Shown here: piece after piece, positions 17,201 to 26,705 of the stretch
Layout: the number at the start of each line of letters is the position of its first letter
Position numbering within the stretch: position 1 is the first letter of the stretch
NCBI RefSeq assembly: GCF_902459735.1
Contig: NZ_CABPRV010000009.1
Span: 124,001-188,000 of the forward strand
From: Pandoraea capi
GTDB lineage: Bacteria; Pseudomonadota; Gammaproteobacteria; Burkholderiales; Burkholderiaceae
DNA length: 64,000 bases
Direction: 5' to 3'
The notes under the pieces: generated by a model
Seen by the model: the letters and a program-made list of their open reading frames with translations, nothing else
Databases searched by the model: none
Told to the model about the DNA's origin: nothing
Position numbers and translations under genes: made by a program

Positions 17201-20200
17201 TGCGTGCCAACGACCGTTGAACCACTCACGACGAGGTCCTGGCCCGCCGACACGCCCACTGCATTGCCGGACACGGTCGATCCGACCGCAATCGTCTGAT
17301 GTGAGCTGGATGACGACGTCTCCTCCGTTTTGGAGAGAAATCCGGAACTGCTATCGTGCTGCCAATTCCGACTATCGTGGGTCTCCGTCACCGTGCCTAT
17401 ATTGACGTCCCCCGTCGCCGCCAATGCGATGGTTCCATTGCCCTGCGACGACACGGATGAACCCAGCACCGACAGATTTCCGGTGCCTGACGAGGCCGCG
17501 ACCGGACTGATCTGATACGCGCCGAGCACGCCACCGACGGCACTCGCCTGCCCCGCGCCGATCAGCACGTGGTTGCCCCCGCTCACAGACGCACCATTGA
17601 CCGCCTCGTCCAGCGACGACTTCGTGTACTGCAACGTGCCGCCGAAGGAACGCTCGTCGTGCGTGTGCGAATCCTTGACCGCCGTGACCGTGACGTCATT
17701 GCCCGCGAGTACCGTCGCATTGCCACCTGCGGCTACTGTCGTTCCGCTCAACGTGGTGTCGCGCCCTGAGACCGTCGTCAAATTTCCGCCAGCGGAGATC
17801 GCACTGCCGACGTTCTGCACAATGACATCACGACCACCGTTCTGCCCATCGGTCGTACCGACGATCTGCGACTGACCGACCGTCAATGTGTTGGCATTGA
17901 TGTCGCGTCCCGCCGCAACCACCACAGCGCCATCGCTGGCGATCGCGCCCGCATTGAGGGTGACGTCGCGCGCCGCCACGGCGGTGGCGCTGTTCGATCC
18001 CGAGATGATGCCGACTGCACCGATACCGGTGGCCGATGCGGACGACGTAAAGCTGCCACCGTTGTCCGTCCCTGCCGTCTGCGTAAGCGTGGTGGATTCG
18101 TTGATGAGATCGCGGCCAGCCTGCACCACGACATCCTTGCCGCCGATGCGCCCGCCGGTGTTCCGGATATCGCCGAGCGACGAGAGCGCGGTCGTGCCAC
18201 CGCTACCGATGACGCCGAGGTTGACGATGGCGTCGCCGAGAATCGTCGTCGCGGTGTCGCTGACGATCTGGCCACTGTTATTCACATCGCCCGTCGCGGC
18301 GAGCTTAACGCTGCCGCCCGAGACCAGCGCGCCCGTGTTCGTCAGATCGACGGTATTGGCCTGCGCCAGGTATACCTGCGGCACGAGCACGGACTGCACC
18401 GAGCCGTCGGGCAGCGTGACGTCTTGCGAGACCAGCCACACCATGTCGCTGGTCAGTTGCTTCATCTGAGCATCCGACAGCCCCACACCCACGCTCAGGC
18501 CAAATTGCTTTCCGTACGTCACACCGTTGTTGAGCAGCGCCGTGTATTCGTCGAGATGGTTGGTGTATCCCGCGAGCAGTGTCTTGCCGGTCAGCGCCGT
18601 GATCTGATCCCGCACCAATTGCGTTTCATAGAAGCCGTCGCCGATGCGCTTCTGCGTTGTCTGCGGATCGAGATTCAGCCCAGTGAGCATGTAGTCGCTG
18701 GAGATGAATTTGCCGTAATCGGTGAAACGCGAATCTGTGGCGACGAGATAGGTCTGCCCCGGTGCCGAACGCAATTGGAACAGCGCGTTTTTTGGCAAGG
18801 TCAAGCCGGGAATCGCCTGCGCAGACGAGCCGAGCGTCTGACGGTTGGCCACCGCGCCCGACAAGTTGCCCAACTGGGTTCCCGCCGCATTCCCCCCAGT
18901 CACGCCTGCGCTACCCACGGTGTTACCGGAAGGGTCCACGCTCGACACCGTGATGTTCCGACCAGTGGATTGCACTGACTGATTGCCCACGGCAATCGCC
19001 GGAAGCGATGCAAGTGTGGTCGGCGGCAACGGCGTGACGGGGTAGGCCACCGTCTGCTGGTCACTGTCGCCGCCCGATTTCTGATGCCAGTAGAAGGTCG
19101 ACGTCTGCGTCTGTGTCACTGTCTCCTGCAAAGTGATGCCAACGTCGTTGACGGACCCGCCGGTCGCTCGTCGAATCAGATCACGCCCGGCCGTCATCGT
19201 CGACGACTGGTTGTTGATCGCACCGCCATCGGCATTGATGCGAATCGATCCCTGTGCCTGTAGCTTCGCTTCGGGAGATGCACTGATGAGTTCGTCACGC
19301 GTTCGTGTCGTCGTGACGATGCGCGTGATTTCGTTGTAGTCTCGCTGGTCGATCCCCAGATCGCCGCGGGAGATTGCCTGATCCGGCCGGATCATCGTGT
19401 TCGGGTCCCAATCCGGCCAGAACACGACACGGTAGCTGTCCCCGTTATCGACGATGCTGTTGAAGTACTGCGTCGGGTTCTTGCCGACGTCGCGCGTCTT
19501 GGTTGTCGAAGCGCACTGACCGTGATCGTCGCACGGACCCTGGCCTTGCGTCGTCATGTCCTGATACGACTCTTCGAGCGGCTTCGTCAGACTGAAGGTC
19601 TTCGCCGCGAGATTCACATTCGTCACCTGCGACTTCGGAATATCGACGGTCAGCGGTCTGGCAAGCGTCTGCAGCAGAGACGACGATATCGGTGCCCGGC
19701 CCCCGCTCCAGAACCATTCGGGGAACGTCAGGCTCATGTGCATCAGCGTTTCATCGCCACCCGTCAACCCCGCCGTGTAGAGACTGAAGCCCTGCGTCGT
19801 GGACTGCGGCGTTCCCGGCTGCGTCACGATGCTGGTGCGGGAGTTGTTGATGACGCGAGCCGCAATGTCCAGATTGCCGTCGGCAACGATGTTGGCCGAA
19901 CGGTTGGTCAGCAGCGCCATCTGATTGGCGAGCAGCCCCTGCCCGTCGCGCGTGCCGTCACGCGCAATCTCGATGTCGCCTGTGCTGTAGAGCAATGCCC
20001 CGTCGTAGTTGGAGACGGAGTTGGACGCATATAGCGCGAGCCGCCTCGCGCCCCCCATAATCGCGGACGCGCTGCTGTTCTCGATATCGACGGCATCGAT
20101 CTGCACGTCGTTACCCAGTACACCGTAGCCATTGAAGAAGTAGTTCGCCTTGAGCCGCACCGTATCGCCACTGATGTTGCCGGTATTGGAGAACAGGCTC

Positions 20201-23200
20201 GCAGCACTCAGTTGTGTCGTCGTCGCATTGATCGAGCCATTCGCGTTATTGACGATCTGGGCGGCTTGTACGTCGAGCGTGCCGGGCGCCGTGAGCGTGC
20301 CATCGTTGGTGAAGCGTCCCGTCGACGTGAGCTTGAGGATGCCGTCCGCACGCAGACGGTTGGCGGATGCGTTCACGTAGTCGCCGATGGCAGCAAGCGT
20401 CAGATTGCGACCCGCCGTCATTTGTCCCGCACCGTTCATGGCGCCGCCTACGCCCACGTCGCGGTTCGAGCGAATGACGCCGCTACCGTTATCGAGCGAA
20501 GCGACCTGCAACGAGACGTCGCCACGACTCTCGATGGTGCCGCCCGCATTGTTCAAGCGTGCGGTGGCTTGCGTCACCGTCAGTGACATGCCGCCGAACA
20601 ACTGCCCCGCCGAGTTGTCGAGCAAGCCGACGACACCCAGCAGAACGTCTGCACCGCCAATGATCTTGCCGCCGGCGATGTTGCTCAGCGACGCCGCATT
20701 GACGTTCAGTTTGCCGTTGCCACCGATCGTTCCTCCGGCATTGCTCACGTCCCGAACAGCCGTCACGGTCGTATCGCCGTCGCCTGCATTCGTCAGTTGC
20801 CCGGACGCGTTCGCGACACTACCGACTGCTACCGTCAGCGTATCGTGTGCGCCGTTGGCACTGATGCGGCCACCGATATTGGTGAGCGTGCCGTTGGCAT
20901 TCAGCTTGATGGCACCACCGGACTGCATCGATCCCGCCGTGTTGTCGATGTCGGTGCTCGCCGAAACCGTCAGACTATTCGCGCCGTACACCACACCGCC
21001 ACTACGATTGACGATGTTCGCAGCGGCGGTAAGCCACACGGAATCGCCCGCACTCAGCTCGCCGCCCGTGTTATCGATACGCGCCGCCGAGATCCGGAGC
21101 GCGCCCAGACTTCCCAGCAGACCGGCTAGGTTTGTGACGTCACCCGTCGACACGACCGACAAGGTGCCGTTGCCGAGATGACTAATCTTCCCCTGGTCGT
21201 TGACCAGTTGTCCGACGTTCAGCGCCAGCTCGGCGGCCTTGGTCGCTACCGTGCCAGCACTGTTGTCCAGCGCGCCATCGACTTTGATGGTCTGACCCGA
21301 ATCGCCGTATTGCTTGATCTCTCCCGAACGGTTGGACGCATCGCCCGACACCGACAACGACAAGGTGTCCGCGTCGATCAGCCCATGATCGTTGACGAGT
21401 TTTCCAGCGCGAAGGGTCGATGTCGTCGCGGAAATTACGCCCTGACGATTGGTCAGAGCACCATCGGCGCTCACATCGATTTGTGCGCCGGAGAGTGTCC
21501 CGTTGGTGTTGTCCAGTTGCCCGGACGTAAGGGTCATCGTCGTCGCGGCAACGAGTTGCGCGGCATTGATCAGGGAGCCGGCATGCAGGCGCAGGTCGCC
21601 GTTGGTGCCGATGACCCCGCCGGCTGCGCCGAGTCCGTTCGTGCCCGCCGCGTTGCGCAATTCGCCGTCGATGTCGATCGAATTGCCGTCGCCACCGAGC
21701 GATACTACGCGCCCGGCGGTGTTGTTCAGCGACGCACCCCTGACCTTGAGAAGCCCACCCGATTGCATCAAGCCGCGCTGGTTATCAAGACTTGCCCCGG
21801 TGACGTCAAGCCGCGTTCTCGCGGCCGTTTGTGCATCGGTGTTGTCGATACTGCCCAGCGCTGTCAACGTGATCGTGTCGGCCGCCAATGCCCCGTTGGC
21901 ATTGAGGACGCCTTGCGCGGCCTTCACGCTCAGCGCGTTGGAAGCCGCGACAATGGCGCGCTGAAGGTCGATATCGCCTGCCCGCGACGTCAGCGACAAG
22001 CTTTGACTCGCATCCGTACGACTGCCGGAAAGGTCCAGCGCATCGGCGACGAATGTCATGTCGCCGCGAGCGACGTTGCGCCCGGTCGCGACCACCTTTC
22101 CGGAGGCCGTCACACTCAGATTGCCCGTGAGTGTCGGCTGACCAGCGGTGTCGATACCGGCTCCGAGCGTGCCGCGCGACGTCAGACCGGCGGCCTGCGC
22201 GATCAGATTCCCCGATGCGCTCAGCACACCGCTGTTATCGAGGATGCCGCCGGAGCGGATGTCCGCCAATCCGCCCGCATAGACGTTGCCCTGATTGTCG
22301 ATGCCTGCCCGAGCGTTGAGGCCCACATTGCCCGTTGCTTCGATCTTTCCAGTCGAGACGAGCTTGCCCTCGGTCGTCAACGTGAGATCGCCAGCCTGCG
22401 CCGCAATCACGCCCTTGTTGGAAACGCCGACACCATTTTCCGTGCCCACGAGAAAGATGCGCTGCGCGTACATCCCGCCTAACTGACCGACGTCCACTGC
22501 CACGTCGGGTGCGACACCGTCGCCCGCCGTCTTCTGCACCGCAAGCGTTTCGTGATCGACACGATTCGTGCCCGTTACCACATTGAGTTGCTTTGCATGC
22601 AACGCAGCGTTGACCTGAACAGCGCGTGCGATGAGGTCGACCTGATCGACATTCGCCGCGTTCAGGCCGTCTCCCTGAATCACCAGACGCCCGCCATTGA
22701 CCTGATAGCCGGCCAGGCTGCCGTCCCCGCCCATGATCGGGATACCGGTGGTCAGTACCGCACGCGTGGTGTTGATGAACCCGCCACCGTCGACCATGAT
22801 CCCCGCGCTGTTCGCCACGACGACCTGCGCAGCCTTCCCGGCCACCTCAAGGTAACCACGTAACTGACTCGGCGAATTGCTGTTGACCTGATTCAGGATG
22901 ACGCGGGCAGCCTGATCTCGCGCCAGATTCGGGTTGCCATTGACATACCCGGCCTGTTGCGTGTTCACGATCGTTGGCGAGTTATTGAGAATTACGCCTT
23001 GGCGCGGCACGTCGAATTGCGAGTAGACGTTTTTCGACACCCCGGCCGCCGTCGGCGCAGTGATGTTGACTTGCTGCAGTCCGTTTGCCGTCTGCACAAC
23101 ACCGGGCGCATTGGCTCCCGGAGCCGCGACGACCTGCGCGCGAACTGACACCGGCGCAACAACCTGCGCCAGAACAAGCGCGCGCACCATGGCGCGCTGG

Positions 23201-23265
23201 AGGCCGCCCTCTGCCCGATTTCCCCGAATCACGCCGTGGGCACGGCGATTGACTTGTGATTTCAT
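14251..23265 (-). CDS. cdiA: CdiA/FhaB-like contact-dependent inhibition exoprotein with C-terminal toxin domain
   Basis: 3004 aa, close to typical CdiA size. Layout: signal peptide about 1-43 (VVAPVSVRAQ); TPS domain about 45-300 with VVVANSAGIMVDGG near 153; FHA-1 repeats about 300-1130; non-repetitive, aromatic-rich stretch about 1150-1390, the likely receptor-binding region; conserved block about 1490-1650 (SDYMLTGLNLDP, IGDGFYETQLVRDQITALTG); FHA-2 repeats about 1660-2480; helical pre-toxin region with a Gly/Ala-rich segment and the boundary-like NVDRFNRQLHPDEK at about 2712; then about 290 variable residues. The last 115 (INFYDGSTYLSGGVAQ, WRPGLSATVGWIFG, HSYGGATGIELGIG) recall, from memory only, polymorphic toxin type 22. 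AAAGATCAG precedes ATG 23265. CdiB is divergent. Confidence 0.9.
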   Translation of the reverse strand: MKSQVNRRAHGVIRGNRAEGGLQRAMVRALVLAQVVAPVSVRAQVVAAPGANAPGVVQTANGLQQVNITAPTAAGVSKNVYSQFDVPRQGVILNNSPTIVNTQQAGYVNGNPNLARDQAARVILNQVNSNSPSQLRGYLEVAGKAAQVVVANSAGIMVDGGGFINTTRAVLTTGIPIMGGDGSLAGYQVNGGRLVIQGDGLNAANVDQVDLIARAVQVNAALHAKQLNVVTGTNRVDHETLAVQKTAGDGVAPDVAVDVGQLGGMYAQRIFLVGTENGVGVSNKGVIAAQAGDLTLTTEGKLVSTGKIEATGNVGLNARAGIDNQGNVYAGGLADIRSGGILDNSGVLSASGNLIAQAAGLTSRGTLGAGIDTAGQPTLTGNLSVTASGKVVATGRNVARGDMTFVADALDLSGSRTDASQSLSLTSRAGDIDLQRAIVAASNALSVKAAQGVLNANGALAADTITLTALGSIDNTDAQTAARTRLDVTGASLDNQRGLMQSGGLLKVRGASLNNTAGRVVSLGGDGNSIDIDGELRNAAGTNGLGAAGGVIGTNGDLRLHAGSLINAAQLVAATTMTLTSGQLDNTNGTLSGAQIDVSADGALTNRQGVISATTSTLRAGKLVNDHGLIDADTLSLSVSGDASNRSGEIKQYGDSGQTIKVDGALDNSAGTVATKAAELALNVGQLVNDQGKISHLGNGTLSVVSTGDVTNLAGLLGSLGALRISAARIDNTGGELSAGDSVWLTAAANIVNRSGGVVYGANSLTVSASTDIDNTAGSMQSGGAIKLNANGTLTNIGGRISANGAHDTLTVAVGSVANASGQLTNAGDGDTTVTAVRDVSNAGGTIGGNGKLNVNAASLSNIAGGKIIGGADVLLGVVGLLDNSAGQLFGGMSLTVTQATARLNNAGGTIESRGDVSLQVASLDNGSGVIRSNRDVGVGGAMNGAGQMTAGRNLTLAAIGDYVNASANRLRADGILKLTSTGRFTNDGTLTAPGTLDVQAAQIVNNANGSINATTTQLSAASLFSNTGNISGDTVRLKANYFFNGYGVLGNDVQIDAVDIENSSASAIMGGARRLALYASNSVSNYDGALLYSTGDIEIARDGTRDGQGLLANQMALLTNRSANIVADGNLDIAARVINNSRTSIVTQPGTPQSTTQGFSLYTAGLTGGDETLMHMSLTFPEWFWSGGRAPISSSLLQTLARPLTVDIPKSQVTNVNLAAKTFSLTKPLEESYQDMTTQGQGPCDDHGQCASTTKTRDVGKNPTQYFNSIVDNGDSYRVVFWPDWDPNTMIRPDQAISRGDLGIDQRDYNEITRIVTTTRTRDELISASPEAKLQAQGSIRINADGGAINNQSSTMTAGRDLIRRATGGSVNDVGITLQETVTQTQTSTFYWHQKSGGDSDQQTVAYPVTPLPPTTLASLPAIAVGNQSVQSTGRNITVSSVDPSGNTVGSAGVTGGNAAGTQLGNLSGAVANRQTLGSSAQAIPGLTLPKNALFQLRSAPGQTYLVATDSRFTDYGKFISSDYMLTGLNLDPQTTQKRIGDGFYETQLVRDQITALTGKTLLAGYTNHLDEYTALLNNGVTYGKQFGLSVGVGLSDAQMKQLTSDMVWLVSQDVTLPDGSVQSVLVPQVYLAQANTVDLTNTGALVSGGSVKLAATGDVNNSGQIVSDTATTILGDAIVNLGVIGSGGTTALSSLGDIRNTGGRIGGKDVVVQAGRDLINESTTLTQTAGTDNGGSFTSSASATGIGAVGIISGSNSATAVAARDVTLNAGAIASDGAVVVAAGRDINANTLTVGQSQIVGTTDGQNGGRDVIVQNVGSAISAGGNLTTVSGRDTTLSGTTVAAGGNATVLAGNDVTVTAVKDSHTHDERSFGGTLQYTKSSLDEAVNGASVSGGNHVLIGAGQASAVGGVLGAYQISPVAASSGTGNLSVLGSSVSSQGNGTIALAATGDVNIGTVTETHDSRNWQHDSSSGFLSKTEETSSSSSHQTIAVGSTVSGNAVGVSAGQDLVVSGSTVVGTQDVALQAGRDVRIESAQNESQSSSFYEKKSSGLGSSGGVGISYGKNEQRDQTNDSSVTQTGSMVGSLNGNVSIVAGNDLRVRGSDIMAAGDITGIGQNVTIESALNQQHHDEMHEFKSSGFTLAVKSPVIDAVQNVTNQVKAAVDSGGDARVSALRGYAAASGAVGAFGEAKGALSMLEAGKTPEAKVELSFGSSSSRSTSSVDTTQNVSSNIRSGGTTAFVATGDAASGKGNVNIIGSNIDAKDVLLQANNQVNILSSKDTESTRSDNESKGGSFGVSFGTSGWGVSASFSKSNGDANSDSTFQNNSHINASNTAVIVSGGDTNIVGGNVNADKVIARVGGDLNIASVQDTSESSAHQESMGGGFSASMGGASGSFSYSRGNASGNYAGVVEQAGIQAGSGGFDINVAGNTDLKGSYIASTADPSKNQLTTGTLTFSDIQNHSDYSANSFGFGGGGSFGNGGANERTTGPSSGKNTGGLAPMLPQSESGSERGVTRSGVSEGTITLTNGANQTQDLASLNRDTSNLNETVNRTPDLQNLLNDQSRLMAAATAAGEAVARDIGTYADKKRDAAQKLADATTDPELKAQYQKEADDWKEGGDYRAAMHAAGGAIIAGLGGGNALGGALGAGLTSKLGGTLNELSENIQKAHPTGNADIDQALAQIVATGVGTAVGAAVGGSSGAFTGYNVDRFNRQLHPDEKALAKRVLEDARRRGIVNQDGSPISIDQIKNAMRSANNSAYGETAWTGMLVPLNSDTKAKEIYDSTGMRVFVDASGNKYLVQDAAMLSPPPDALRDLIAASTGGGSSPYSWNVSSSESIGRSHADLPNSQGNGPFSPGFNTGDYSAGLGTSGRGLKPDYGTLNTGTLSGVVTGVINFYDGSTYLSGGVAQTNPSSISWRPGLSATVGWIFGVDSAKGTSSFLAGDGNQMFISIPTPFRVNVSGAITHSYGGATGIELGIGTLGPLTVGVQPWGHSTQVTEPLK

Positions 23266-23593
23266 CTGATCTTTTGTACGACTATTTTTAGTAGGGTCTT
23301 CGCCCGATTTCTACTTCTATCGATACAAACTTCGCATGTCGAATAGTACTCAATAATTTAGTATTTGTTTGTACAACTAAACTGCCTTTATGAAATAGAC
23401 TTTTACCTGTAACATTCCGATAAATAAATAATCCAAAGCAAATAGCACGGGGATCATGTTAGAGTCCGACGCCTGATTTCGGCGGTCCACATCGGGACAC
23501 GCCGCTCACACTTTGCTTCGCATTCCACCCCCCATCTTTGGATGGCGCGATAACGCTCGCCCTAGCACCGCGAATCACCACCGCCGCTTCGCA
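23266..23593. promoter_or_regulatory. Divergent promoter region between cdiA (minus) and cdiB (plus)
   Basis: About 330 bases, strongly AT-rich between 23280 and 23460, separating two genes that must be expressed together. It contains a dyad-like stretch around 23368-23385 (GTTTGTACAACTAAAC) and several weak -10-like hexamers on both strands, so a shared regulatory region is likely. I cannot assign start sites. Codons in frame with cdiB extend back to 23513 but lack a ribosome binding site. Confidence 0.6.
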
Positions 23594-25366
23594 ATGAATC
23601 TCGCTTCGCACCGCTCCGTAACGAATGTCCGTCGCCTGCTTTGCGCGCTGGCGGTGTCGTTCGCTTCGCTTCCAGGCGTTGCCCTTGCGCAAGCCGCGCC
23701 GCCGGCCGTAGATGCCGCCGCGACAAACGCCCGCCAGCAGCAGTTGCTTGAACAACAGCGCCAGGCGCAGGAACGCGCCGCCGCGATCAGTGCGCCAACG
23801 GTGCGCTCGGCGATTCCCGCTGCGGATGGATTCCCGACGCTTCCCGTAGAAGCCCCATGTTTTTCGGTCGAAAGATTTTCGCTGCACGTTCCAGAGATAC
23901 TCCGCAAACGTGCGCAAGCCGCCGGTGCGTCATCGCTTCCTCTCGATCCATTTGCGTTCGCTACGGACTGGCTTGCGCACTATCGGGGCGAATGCGTCGG
24001 CCGCGAGGGCATTGCAGCGATAACAGCCGGGCTTACCAGGGCGATTCTGGCCAAGGGCTATGTGACAACACGCGTTCTCGTGCCCGAGCAGGACCTCACG
24101 ACGGGAGAACTGAAGCTCACGCTCGTTCCCGGCCTCGTCGGGGACATCCGCTTCTCTGATGCATCGCAATACGGCACTTGGCAAACGGCGTTCCCCACAC
24201 GCCCAGGCGATCTCCTCGAACTGCGCGATCTGGAGCAGGGGCTTGAGCAGATGAAGCGCGTGGCGAGTCAGGACGTGACGATGCAGATCGTGCCGACGGA
24301 AGCGCCCGGAGAAAGCGATGTCGTCATCGACGTCAAGCGAACAAAGCGATGGAGCGTCGTCGCCTCGGTCGACAACTCAGGGTCTCGCGATACGGGGAAA
24401 TTGCAGGGTAGCCTCGCCCTCGGCATCGACAATCCCCTGGGTCTGAACGACATCCTGAATGTCGGCGCGACACATGATCTGTCGTTCGCTGACAAGCGCT
24501 TCGGATCGAACGGATGGAATGCTTTTTACTCGATTCCGTGGGGGTTTTGGACTGCGACTGTGGCTGCTTACGCCAATCGGTATAACCAACAAATCGCAGG
24601 TGTGAACGACACTTTCGTGACTCGTGGACAGTCGCAGAATCTCGATTTCAAACTGTCGCGGGTACTTCAACGCAGCCAGAGCAACGTGCTGAGTGCGCAC
24701 GTTCGGTTAAGCAAGCGCTTTGGACGCAGTTTCCTCGAGGATGCAGAAATCGATCAGCAGTATCGGAACAATACTTTCATCGAGTTCGGTATCTCGAATC
24801 GTCGCTACATCGGTGTCGGGCAATTCGACGGCACCCTTGCTTATCGTCAAAGCGTGTCGGGGCTCGGGGCTGCGCCGGATAACGCCTTGCCTGGCACGCC
24901 AACGTATCGCTTCAAGATGGCGGTACTTGACGCGAACCTGTCACTGCCGCTCGGTCAATTGCCACTTCGCTACGTCACGACATTTCACGGGCAATTCACC
25001 GGCGACGTGCTGCACTACATCGACGACATGAGTATCGGCAGCCGCTATACCGTTCGTGGATTTGACGGTGAATCATCCCTTGCTGCGGAAAAGGGCTTTT
25101 ACTGGCGCAACGAATTGCAGTGGGCACTCAGCGCGTCTGGCGTATCGCTCTTCGCCGGTGTGGATTACGGGCGTGTCAGCGGCCCCAACGCGCAGTACCT
25201 GGCCGGGACACAGCTTGCGGGCGCAGTCATTGGCGTACGCGGCAATACCAAGCTCCCATTCGGTTTTGTCACTGGTGAAGTCTTTGCCGGCACCCCAATC
25301 TATAAGCCAACTTCGTTTCAAACCGCACACGCTACTGTCGGATTCTCGCTTACCGCGCAGTTCTGA
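23594..25366 (+). CDS. cdiB: CdiB: TpsB outer-membrane transporter of the CDI locus
   Basis: 590 aa from ATG 23594, chosen because the signal peptide (LLCALAVSFASLPGVALAQ) then begins near the N-terminus. A Gln/Arg-rich linker (QQQLLEQQRQAQERAA) matches the plug-helix linker of TpsB proteins. POTRA domains follow at about 90-230 (FSVERFSLHVPEI; GYVTTRVLVPEQDLTTGELK). The barrel carries the conserved SIGSRYTVRGFDGE motif and ends in a terminal Phe (SLTAQF), the usual signature for BAM-dependent insertion. It exports the CdiA-like protein through the outer membrane. Orientation opposite to cdiA is unusual, since most cdi loci are co-directional operons. Confidence 0.92.
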   Translation: MNLASHRSVTNVRRLLCALAVSFASLPGVALAQAAPPAVDAAATNARQQQLLEQQRQAQERAAAISAPTVRSAIPAADGFPTLPVEAPCFSVERFSLHVPEILRKRAQAAGASSLPLDPFAFATDWLAHYRGECVGREGIAAITAGLTRAILAKGYVTTRVLVPEQDLTTGELKLTLVPGLVGDIRFSDASQYGTWQTAFPTRPGDLLELRDLEQGLEQMKRVASQDVTMQIVPTEAPGESDVVIDVKRTKRWSVVASVDNSGSRDTGKLQGSLALGIDNPLGLNDILNVGATHDLSFADKRFGSNGWNAFYSIPWGFWTATVAAYANRYNQQIAGVNDTFVTRGQSQNLDFKLSRVLQRSQSNVLSAHVRLSKRFGRSFLEDAEIDQQYRNNTFIEFGISNRRYIGVGQFDGTLAYRQSVSGLGAAPDNALPGTPTYRFKMAVLDANLSLPLGQLPLRYVTTFHGQFTGDVLHYIDDMSIGSRYTVRGFDGESSLAAEKGFYWRNELQWALSASGVSLFAGVDYGRVSGPNAQYLAGTQLAGAVIGVRGNTKLPFGFVTGEVFAGTPIYKPTSFQTAHATVGFSLTAQF

Positions 25367-25414
25367 TCGCGCACGGCGAGCGCATCCCAGCCCCAAATCG
25401 GGCGAGCCACTCGC

Positions 25415-26107
25415 TCAGGAATCCTGCCTCCTAATCAGGAAACGCCAGATTATTGCGCCTAACGCGCCGCCGACAAGCGGCGCCGCCCAAAAGAGCCAAA
25501 GCTGACCGAGGGCGTCAGTCCGGGCAAAAAGAGCGACTGCTGTCGAGCGTGCCGGATTGACCGATGTGTTGGTCACAGGGATCGAGATCAGGTGAATCAA
25601 CGTCAGCGCCAGGCCGATGGCCAGCGGACCGAACCCGACAGGCGCGAGCTTATGCGTCGACCCAAGAATCACAATGAGGAAGCCGGCGGTTAGCGTGATT
25701 TCGATCAGCGCCGCCGATAACAACCCGTAGTTCCCCGGCGACAAATCACCATAGCCGTTAGACGCAAATCCGCCGGGTTCAAAACCGGGGGCGTCGCTGG
25801 CGATGACGTAAAGCAGTGCGGCGGCGGCCACGCCGCCGATCACCTGTGCGGCCCAATACGGGAGAACATCGCGCCAGGACATTCGCCCTGCGGCCGCTAT
25901 GCCCAGCGTAACCGCGGGGTTGAAATGTCCACCGGAGATACCGCCAACGGCATATGCCATCGTCAGCACGGTTAGACCAAAAGCTAGTGCAACACCGGCA
26001 AAGCCGATACCAAGATTCGGAAAACCTGCCGCAAGCACCGCACTTCCGCAGCCGCCGAACACGAGCCAGAAGGTCCCAAATAACTCCGCAGTCAATTTCA
26101 TTTTCAT
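25415..26107 (-). CDS. aqpZ: Aquaporin Z
   Basis: 230-aa MIP-family channel with six membrane helices and the two half-helices carrying the NPA boxes, GGHFNPAVT in the first half and TSVNPARS in the second. The Arg after the second NPA forms the aromatic/Arg selectivity filter, with the rest of the sequence typical of the water-selective AqpZ branch. It passes water across the inner membrane. ATG 26107 and a second ATG two codons later are equally possible. It stands alone, convergent with cdiB and separated from the tRNA by about 600 bases without a clear gene. Length is normal for the family. Confidence 0.95.
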   Translation of the reverse strand: MKMKLTAELFGTFWLVFGGCGSAVLAAGFPNLGIGFAGVALAFGLTVLTMAYAVGGISGGHFNPAVTLGIAAAGRMSWRDVLPYWAAQVIGGVAAAALLYVIASDAPGFEPGGFASNGYGDLSPGNYGLLSAALIEITLTAGFLIVILGSTHKLAPVGFGPLAIGLALTLIHLISIPVTNTSVNPARSTAVALFARTDALGQLWLFWAAPLVGGALGAIIWRFLIRRQDS

Positions 26108-26705
26108 AGCAAACGCTTTAATTCAGGACTTCTTAAAACTTTTGGCTTCGCGTATATGCGCCGCCGACCTGCATCGCGCATCAATCCAGGATGAGATTTA
26201 ATGACATCTGCGGCGATTTTTTACATGCAGAATGCTGGCCTTTTCCTGTTAATTCCCCGCAGTTGCATGGCATTCCGGATCACGTGTGCCCCGGAAATAT
26301 CTACGCAATTTACGGCCACAACAGTATCAAAACTACTCCGCGGCGAATATGGGATTAGGCCCATTCTTGAAAGGAGAGGGGCAGACTTCCGCGCGCGTTC
26401 CGGGCTCGCGAAATCACAGGGGCGTGGAATTTCACTGCGCGAGCTGGATTGCGCAACGACCGAGCTATCGGAACCACGACGCCGTTGGGCGCCAGGAACG
26501 GGCCGATAAGGACGTTGAACGCGTGACGCTCCGCGAAGTTCTTCGTGCCGCGTTCAGTGATGGTGACGAAGTGCTCACGACCGGTGCCCTGTCGTCAGCT
26601 CGACGGCCTCGCAGGGGCATGGTGATTCACGACTCGCGCGGCAACGGCTTGAAAGGCCATCGCTGGGGACCAGATTGGAAACGCGTTGGTGATTTTAGAA
26701 ACGCA
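26108..26705. other. Stretch without a convincing gene between aqpZ and tRNA-Thr
   Basis: About 600 bases. Plus-strand frames here have low-complexity, Arg-rich products and no ribosome binding sites. The best hint of past coding is a minus-strand frame open from 26594 to 26337 (86 codons, no start codon) reading through EHFVTITERGTKNFAERHAF and FLAPNGVVVPIA, with regular codon use. It looks like a fragment of a lost gene. I could not identify it. Confidence 0.45.
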
